Below, one piece after another: positions 57,734 through 64,000 of a stretch of DNA of 64,000 bases; the first letter of the stretch is position 1, and the number at the start of each line of letters is the position of its first letter. The DNA lies in assembly GCA_030765065.1 (NCBI GenBank), contig CM060989.1, positions 62,510,001 to 62,574,000 on the forward strand, in the 5' to 3' direction. Both the position numbers and the translations under genes were made by a program. The notes beneath the pieces were generated by a model. That model searched no databases, was not told the DNA's origin, and saw only the letters and a program-made list of their open reading frames with translations. Source of the stretch: Deroplatys truncata (Eukaryota > Arthropoda > Insecta > Mantodea > Mantidae).

Positions 57734-58636
57734 AAGCAAACAATTCAGTTTTTGCATTTTCCCTAGATTTTCTCGCAACATCACAGGTGCATTGAGTTAA
57801 TGACGAAAACTGCTAAAAAATGAAAATTTTAGTTTTATGCAGACTTATGTAATGATGTTTCCTCTGTAATTTTATGTGTATTTTGTCATTGTGAGGTAAA
57901 TTACTCATATTTTAAATACATTTTCAAAAATAGTATTGCATCTGCTATTTTGTACTGTGAATTCTGCTCCACTTTATAGAAAAAAGGTTATAATTCCTAA
58001 AAACTTACAAGCAAAAAGTCAGAAAACAATGTTTTTCGGAGAAATGGTTGAAAGAGGATATCTTTTTTCGAAATGATTACAACCAGTTAAACACGACAGT
58101 GCAAAAGGAAAGTGCAGAACATGTAATGTTGCTTTGGAGGGAAAAAGTAGTGATGTTTTGAAACACTGAGAGCAAAAAACACATAAAGAATCTAAAAGCT
58201 ACCGACAGCACAAAGATTTCTCACGTAATTAGTAAATTAATTTATATGTATTTACAAAGAAATACACAATAATTAAATAATAATATTTCTGTGATTAATA
58301 GTAATGATATCATGTAGTTTTATAGCGGAATGTAGCGGAGTTTTGTTTAACCTGTAGGGAGATTTAATGTTTTTGGCTGGCGACGCTGTCTTTATACCGC
58401 GAGGGAACGGCTACGAACAGATAAGGTGGGGATTCACCGATGTGACGTGACCTATTGATTGCGTTGTGCGTGAGCTACTGTTAGTGTTGACAAGTTTCGA
58501 GACGACTCAATGGCGCATATTATTCGAAAATATCGTATTTGTAAATCGAATATGAAGATATAATGAATAAAAGAAAAGTATATCTATAAAGTATACATAC
58601 AAAGTAATGTACAATAAAATATGCAACATAAAATAA
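57734..58636. other. Unassigned except for a BED-finger remnant
   Basis: Contains the fragment at 58030-58230. Otherwise no feature is supported. 58320-58560 is somewhat GC-richer. Confidence 0.35.
58030..58230 (+). pseudogene. hAT-type transposase N-terminal zinc-finger remnant
   Basis: On +: WLQPVKHDSA-like lead (one frame change before it), GKCRTCNVALEGKSSDVLKH, a stop, then EQKTHKESKSY. The C-x2-C…H-x5-H spacing and surrounding residues match the finger at the start of one insect hAT transposase group. No terminal repeats were found nearby. Confidence 0.5.
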
Positions 58637-58735
58637 AGATGGGTCCAAATTTAAGTAAGCACTGTTTGATCTTCAGTAACTTTGCAATGAATTGAGATAC
58701 AAGTCTCAAATTTGGTGAAGGTTTGCATAAAAAGT
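58637..58735. repeat. Inverted partner of 61157-61247
   Basis: GGGTCCAAATTTAAGTAAGC, then CAAATTTGGTGAAGGTTTGC, pairs as an inverted repeat with CTTCACCAAATTTTAGCC … TGCATTATTTTGGACCC. Such ends belong to mariner-like elements whose transposase tail is seen at 60830-61145. Confidence 0.55.
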
Positions 58736-58745
58736 GGAAAGTATA

Positions 58746-60009
58746 GGGGAGGGTGGGGCAAGTGAGTCCTACCTTTCGTTTTTTCTTTCTAATGTACATG
58801 GTATTTAAGTTTAAGTTTTAGGAATACGTTAAATTACAGCTAATACATTCAGCATCTTAAATACCTATGCTAAAATATTTTGTTCTTGTTTACAATTTCC
58901 TAAAATAAAAAACTAAACTTAGAAATGAGTGGGGCAAGTGAGACACCCCTTGGGGCAAGTGAGTCTTTAAACATGTTAAACAATTCTAGCAAAGAAATGC
59001 AACGACTTTTATTTAAAATTAATTTTTTTCTGAAGCTATAACACATGGCAAGTCTAATCCAATAAAATAAAACATGTACTGATCACTTATAAATAAAATA
59101 TTCACTGAGGTCCATAGTTCAACTGCTATTGTCACGTCTTAAGCTCAGTAGATATTCACTTGGATTAACTTCGCAAGACTGCTGATGTTCTTAGTTGTAA
59201 ACATTGCATAAAATAACATGAACCACGGAAAGAAAAGACAAATAAAAGAATAGTCACTTGTTTTAACGGCAGGTATCTCATACAAAACTGTTACTGCCAG
59301 TTTCATTATCTGTGCATTCCTCATGCATCCACTGCTTGTACTTAATGCAGCTAATCCACTCTTCGAAACTTGGTATTGAACCAGATCTGATCTCGTTTAA
59401 TGCCACTTGAGCATCATCTTCTGTCCACCCTATCCCTCTATCAGTTTTCCTTTTATAGTTCCGGACCATACCTGCAATACGAGTTTCAATATAATTAAAC
59501 TATGCTTTAGACATAACTTTATTATATTGTCAAAAGGTGGCAGTAGTTACTAAATCTTCTAAATAAATTAAATATAGACTTGTAGTTTTGCACACCCGAA
59601 TGGTGGCGTCACTGCCAGTATTCTAGTGGACTCACTCACCCCGCCACTACTACTCGGAATAAATTGCTACCTGTCATAGAGGCTACCTTAGGTATTCTGC
59701 CGCCACTGCACCAGAATATGCTTCAAACAATGCCATTTAAGGAGCATTAAAATCTGCCATGAAATTAACTTGTTAGAATACAATACACCTGCTCTTAGAA
59801 ATAGCAGTTCTTACATCAAAATCACCAAAAACAATATTTACCTGCCAAAATTGCAGTTTTTACTGGAGCGTCACTTTCCCTATTGTCACACTTCCAGGCA
59901 GCAAAGCTCTTACTGTTAGCCTCCTACCAGGTCTCAAAAAAATGTGTATTGTGGAAGAAAATGAAAGTGACGCTCTTGCCCCACCTGACTCACTTGCCCC
60001 TCCTTCCCC
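58746..60009. mobile_element. pogo-like element, internally deleted
   Basis: Inverted ends GGGGAGGGTGGGGCAAGTGA and (minus) GGGGAAGGAGGGGCAAGTGA, each preceded by TA (58744-58745, 60010-60011). The GGGGCAAGTGAGTC word recurs subterminally at 58930-58970 and, inverted, at 59975-59990, which suggests multiple transposase-binding sites. The element is 1264 bp with only a short coding remnant. Confidence 0.85.
59278..59469 (-). pseudogene. Fused remnant of a pogo/jerky-like transposase
   Basis: A 63-codon frame begins MVRNYKRKTDRGIGWTEDDA, the normal start of the pipsqueak-type DNA-binding domain in this transposase group. It then passes directly into EEWISCIKYKQWMHEECTD, resembling the Cys/His (PHD-like) tail found at the C terminus of the same proteins. 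The whole DDE domain between is missing. The start ATG and stop TGA are intact, so a short DNA-binding peptide could in principle be made. Confidence 0.6.
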
Positions 60010-60011
60010 TA

Positions 60012-60499
60012 CATCCCGAGATTGCTGCATGCAATTAATGAAGATGTCCCTGATCGATGAATTAATTACTCTCAGTGCTTCACAAACATGGTGTGCATGG
60101 ATGGAGCTGTTGCAGATAAGATGAGGATGAACTGAAAGGGACTAAGAAACCGACACAATTGCGTGTAGGGACCCACGTGGACAAAGCCGTGGTTTAATGT
60201 ATGGTTTGAGTTGTCCTCTCGGGACCTGGATGAGCAATTATTCTTTGAAGGAAGTTATGAGTGCGGTTTAGGCGTCGGTTGGACTGCTCACGAACCTGTC
60301 CTTCAGGTGCTCACGGGGCTTGTGGGTAGGCTGAGCGGTGTTGAATGCGTTCAGCCTGGAAACGTTAGGGACCCCGCCCATGCTTGCGCACGTCATCAGC
60401 CGAATCTGTTTGCTTTTAGGGTCTCTCCTTCATTCCTCACTCGGTGGGAGTCGCGTTCGAAGCACAATAAGCCATATTGGCCTACAAAGGTTTCGGGGT
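60012..60499. other. Unassigned, moderately GC-rich
   Basis: A 102-codon frame from 60211 has no motif I recognise. The stretch lies between a pogo derivative and a SINE and may be part of an older element. Confidence 0.3.
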
Positions 60500-60735
60500 T
60501 GTCGCCCTCCGTAGCCTAGGGTACCATGCTTGCCTTTAGTTCCTGAGATCGCGGATTCAAACCAAGCGGAGGGTTCGGACGTAAAAATCCTTCGGAAGGG
60601 AAGTAAAGCCAGTGGTCGTACATTTACGGCACGTAAAAGAACCTCAAGCTTGATATAGAGGCCTCTGGTCAAACTTTCCGGTCTTTCACGCCCAACTGGC
60701 GTCTATAAATAAAACTCAGTTTAATTTAATTTGGT
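60500..60735 (+). mobile_element. tRNA-derived SINE1
   Basis: CCGTAGCCTAGGGTACCATG head, GCGGATTCAAACC B box, TTTACGGCACGTAAAAGAA body, and an ATAAATAAAACTCAGTTTAA tail. A ~40-bp internal deletion before the tail removes the ACCACAGCAGTTAAA block. Confidence 0.8.
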
Positions 60736-60829
60736 TTAGGAAGCCTTTTCGTAATACGTACCTTTTACCAGTGCGGCTTATCCCTTAAAGATACAAACAT
60801 CGATTTTACCTGCATCTGAGAGCTGTATG

Positions 60830-61145
60830 GGAACAGGGGGCTTTTATCTGCAACAAGACGTTGCTCCAGCTCACTACCATAGAGACGTCAGAGTACCTTG
60901 ATGAAACTCTCCCTGTAGGATAGGCTGAAGAGTCAGTACGGTTCCCAGACCCAACACTTCTATACTTTTACCTCTGGGAGATATAAAATTTTGTGGTGTT
61001 TTGGGCAAAGTCACTCTAATTCATTGCCGAGAACATTGAATTTTCGCGTGCAGCGATTCCACTAAACATGTAACAAAAGGTTACATCGGCTGTGACTGAC
61101 TGCTGATGGCGAGCACTTCGAATACCACAAGTGATTTCAGTAAGT
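60830..61145 (+). pseudogene. mariner-like transposase C-terminal remnant
   Basis: On +, in mixed frames: FYLQQDVAPAHYHRDVR-like text near 60850 (second catalytic Asp), EYLDETLP near 60895, and FYLW near 60970 (third catalytic region). The tail is rich in the AAIP and TSAV words common to this group. It ends at about 61145, close to an inverted end at 61157-61247. Many stops. Confidence 0.6.
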
Positions 61146-61156
61146 TGAACTGTAAA

Positions 61157-61247
61157 CTACAACTTCACCAAATTTTAGCCTCGTATCTCAATTAATTACT
61201 AAGTTATTGGTGATCAGTGTATGCATTATTTTGGACCCCTCTGTACT
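61157..61247. repeat. Inverted partner of 58637-58735
   Basis: Runs from ACTACAACTTCACCAAATTT to TATTTTGGACCCCTCTGTA. It is likely the 3' terminus of the element whose transposase tail precedes it. The stretch 61256-61740 that follows shows nothing recognisable. Confidence 0.55.
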
Positions 61248-61742
61248 GTTTAAATTGTTGAAAATTTAATAAAATTCTTACATTCCAAGTGAGCATACTT
61301 TCAAAGAATAAATTTGGATTTGAATTAAAATCCTGCCCCTATTTATGAGAGAATGGATAAAAAGAGACTTTTAGTCTGGCCTTAAGCAACATTTCTCAAC
61401 AGCAGGAAAATGTTTGAAGCATTTGATGTGCCGCGTACTACAGACTGTAAACACATCTTCACGATGACACAGGTTACCTCGTGAATCACGCGTGGAGGCG
61501 ATTGTCTCGCAGACCACCACGCTGGAGGTTTGTTTATGTAGTGTATAAATGTTTATCTAATTGTCACTATGGAAACAAGGAGCCAAACAGCAGCTGATTC
61601 ATAAGATAATTTGGTTAATAATAAGCTAAACGTTCTTTCTCTAACACGTACCTGGACGACTAAAACTCTGGAAGTTCCTGAGAAAACTTTGATGTGGTTC
61701 ACATACGACTCAAAGGATGACTCAAGAACAGGATTCGAAGTA

Positions 61743-63014
61743 TAGGGTCTTTCAACAAGCGTGTCCTATCTTTAACATGCGATAGCTGCCGTTGTTATTG
61801 AGTTACAGCAGTCATTTTTTTCATGTGGTTACAGCTGTTATTGACAAATAGCCATGGAACGTTACAGCATTCAGCAACGCGTAGAAGTTGTGAACATTTA
61901 TTATCAAAATGGATCAGCTATTCGCCAAACCTTCCGTGTATTTCGTGAAGTTTACGGTGTACATAATCGTTCCTACGAGAGAACGATTCGGCATTTGATC
62001 GATACATTTGAAAGAAGTGGTTCTGTAAGCGATCAAAGAACGCCTGTACGTAATCGACGTAAGCGCTTCAACGAAAACATAGGCGCCGTTCGTGAGAGTG
62101 TACGCGAGCACAAGAATTGGGGCTTTCGCCGACCACAACTTGGCGAATTCTGCATCTGGACTTGATGTTTCACGCTTACAAGTGGTATTAACTCAAGAAC
62201 TAAAGCCCAACGACCATAGGTTGCGCCGTGTATTCGCTGACTGGGCTATGGAGCAATTGGAAGCTGACCCGGATTTTTGTCGAAAAATCATCTTCAGTGA
62301 CGAAGCCCACTTTTGGATGGATGGTTGTGTTAACAAACAAAATTGCCTCTATTGGAGCAATCACAATCCAATGCAGATTCAAGAACGACCACTTTATCCC
62401 CAAAAGGTTACTGTGTGGTGTGGAGTTTGGTATGGTGGAATCATTGGTCCATATTTTTTCCAAGATGAAGATGAGAAGCTCTAGCTGTCAATGGGGAAAG
62501 ATACCGGGCTCTTATAAGGGACTATTTTTGGCCTCAATTGGATGGTATGGATCTCAGAAACATCCGGTTCCAGCAAGATGGTGCCACATGGCATACTGCT
62601 TTCGAAACAATCGATCTTTTGAAGGAGAAGTTCAGAGGTTTCATCATTTCCCGTGGTGGTGATGTTAACTGTTCCCGAGTTCATGTGATTTAACGCAGTT
62701 GGATTACTTCTTGTGGGGTTATGTTAAATCTCGAGTTTATGTCAACAAGCCAGAAACAGTAAATGATCTTATGAATAACATCACGCCTGTTATTCGTGAA
62801 GTTGGACCTAATTTACGTTCTTCTGTCATTGAAAATTGGGTCAACCGTATACGCGCAACCCAACGAAGGCGCGGTGGTCACTTAACTGATGTTCTCTTCC
62901 ACACGCAATGACATTAATTATGTTCCAAAATAAAAAAAGAAATAAAACTCTTATCATTTATACAACGTGTTTTATTTAAGTTCAAAGACAGGACACTCTT
63001 GTTGAAAGACCCTA
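61743..63014 (+). mobile_element. mariner-like transposon with both ends
   Basis: Inverted ends TAGGGTCTTTCAACAAGCGT and (minus) TAGGGTCTTTCAACAAGAGT, with TA on both flanks (61741-61742, 63015-63016). The ~1.27-kb length is normal for a complete element with one gene. Confidence 0.9.
61854..62911 (+). pseudogene. mariner-like transposase (DUF4817 type), frameshifted
   Basis: ATG at 61854 starts MERYSIQQRVEVVNIYYQNG, the DUF4817-type helix-turn-helix start. The frame shifts near 62140, continues with DFCRKIIFSDEAHFWMDG (first catalytic Asp) and VWCGVWYGGIIGPYFFQDE, shifts again near 62480 into IRFQQDGATWHTAFETIDLL (second Asp), and shifts once more near 62690 into QLDYFLWGYVKSRVYVNKPE (third Asp). 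It reaches a stop at 62909. All three catalytic Asp codons are present, but at least three indels break the gene. It is one of the best-preserved transposase genes in the window. Confidence 0.9.
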
Positions 63015-63059
63015 TATATGTCATAAACCATGGGGCAAAAGCAATATACAACTAGTTTT

Positions 63060-63750
63060 TAAACAGAAATTTAAGCTGTTATTCAATGCATGCCTGCATT
63101 AAAACATAAGGAGAACTTACGTTGGTAAACACATCGTTATCGTCCCAGATAGTCAGGCTGAACTTAAGGCTCTAAGTAGTCATAAGGTAACGTCAGGACT
63201 GGTTTTTACTACCTAAATATGCTTATAAGCTTGACAGAACAGAATGAAGTTCAACTCATCTGGGTGCCAGGTCATAGTGGCATAGAGGGAAATGAAAAAG
63301 CTGATGAATTTGCAAGACAAGCAGCTTCACAATTTAATGGGCCAGAGCCGGCTCTAGGAAAATCTCTATGTTTAGTAAGAGAGACTGGTCCAAAGTAGAA
63401 CATTATAAAATGCTCATTAAAAAACTGCATGGTAAACTATTTATCAAAAAAGCTTTAAGAGCTGATAGCTTACTTAAATGTAACAGACCAGTTGAAAACA
63501 ATTATTGCATTTCTCACAAGACATACCCCTATGAAAAAGCATCTTAACACGATGCGAGTGATTCAGTCAAGTAAACTGCCCAGCACATTATATGCTCCTG
63601 TGAGGCCTTGACTTACAGGAGATATATTGCTTTTGGGGAAATGTTTTTAGAACCAGAAGAATTTGAAACCATATCTGCTATGAGACTGTATTCCTTGGTA
63701 AAGGGTGCAGGCATAATCAATTGGCATTAAAACGACACAGGTAGCTCAAA
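63060..63750 (+). pseudogene. LINE RNase H and C-terminal remnant (LINE-Y type)
   Basis: On +: HIVIVPDSQAELKALSSHKV near 63130 (catalytic Asp region), IWVPGHSGIEGNEKADEFAR near 63260-63330 in another frame, GPEPALGKS near 63340, KTYPYEKAS near 63525, then AQHIICSCEAL and LEPEEFETISAMRLYSLVKG near 63590-63700. It ends shortly before a SINE. The GPEP and SLVK blocks resemble LINE-Y at 42010-42615. Confidence 0.8.
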
Positions 63751-63774
63751 AAGCCAAATGCTGAAAAATTGAAT

Positions 63775-64000
63775 TAAATTGAGTTTTATTTATGGATACT
63801 TTTTAACTACTATGGTCCTTAGCATCCCATTCTATATTGGGCGTGGAAGACCGGTAATTTTACACAGAGGCCTCTTTATCAGGCTTGAGGTTCTTTTACG
63901 TGCCGTAAATCTACGACCACCGTCTTTACTTCCCTTCCGAAGGAAGCAATGCTAAGGATTTTTACGCCCGAAAAAATCCATCGTCCGCCACATGGTAACC
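63775..64000 (-). mobile_element. tRNA-derived SINE1, cut by window end
   Basis: On minus it ends with the ATAAATAAAACTCAATTTAA tail at about 63775. It contains AAAGAACCTCAAGCCTGATA and TTTACGGCACGTAAAAGAAC, and near the window end GGTTACCATGTGGCGGACGA, part of the head. The 5' end lies beyond base 64000. Confidence 0.85.

Noticed and set aside
60211..60519. 102-codon frame as a host gene
   Set aside because: No motif, it runs into SINE1, and no splice context was visible.

Overview
This window is repeat-rich, AT-rich nuclear DNA from an animal, almost certainly an insect with a large genome. The evidence is the mix of elements: Tc1/mariner, pogo, hAT, non-LTR retrotransposon debris with RNase H domains, tRNA-derived SINEs, solo LTRs, and one exon of an arthropod-like SoxE gene. 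I see no bacterial or organellar genes. I cannot fix the insect order from the sequence alone.

Host gene content is very small. The one convincing host coding segment is the first coding exon of a SoxE/Sox100B-type transcription factor on the + strand (50543-50772). It lies behind a GC-rich promoter with GC boxes and inverted CCAAT boxes (50030-50540) and ends at a GTAAGT donor. The HMG-box exon is not recognisable in the remaining 13 kb, so the rest of the window (50773-64000) is probably first-intron sequence filled with mobile elements. A 39-nt interval with good splice signals (6320-6358) is a weak microexon candidate.

The dominant structure is one dispersed, non-coding family, called here HINE-like. 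Its full-length copies are about 0.8-0.95 kb. I count about 40 copies or fragments on both strands, roughly 40% of the window by my boundaries. In its proposed sense orientation each copy starts with ACTTTCTCTACT at the exact 5' end. It has a (TG)n microsatellite about 130 bp in, repeats the 12-mer as an internal inverted copy near the 3' end, then has a short hairpin and ends CATCAGA. Copies sit between T residues with no target duplication. This is the layout described for Helentron-associated non-autonomous Helitrons. A younger subfamily A and an older, more diverged subfamily B are visible, and A copies repeatedly sit inside B or A copies.

Layout: 1-524 Tc1 end; 640-2030 decayed LINE split by a HINE; 2490-14088 HINE copies with solo LTR1 and a SINE-in-SINE; 14174-15835 long-TIR DNA element holding a mariner; 16380-18938 HINEs; 19021-22117 hAT element with 8-bp target duplication and a solo LTR inside; 22186-30805 SINE and HINE clusters; 31013-32572 long-TIR element with a solo LTR inside; 32625-33274 small hAT; 35205-37718 HINEs; 38476-39251 solo LTR; 40150-44020 three or four LINE remnants, one nested in another; 44339-49458 HINEs, another solo LTR and LINE debris; 50030-50772 SoxE promoter and exon 1; 51048-57733 HINEs and a LINE remnant; 58746-60009 pogo deletion derivative; 60830-63014 two mariner-like elements; 63060-64000 LINE RNase H remnant and a SINE cut by the window edge. 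Every transposon gene seen is broken, so no autonomous element is present.
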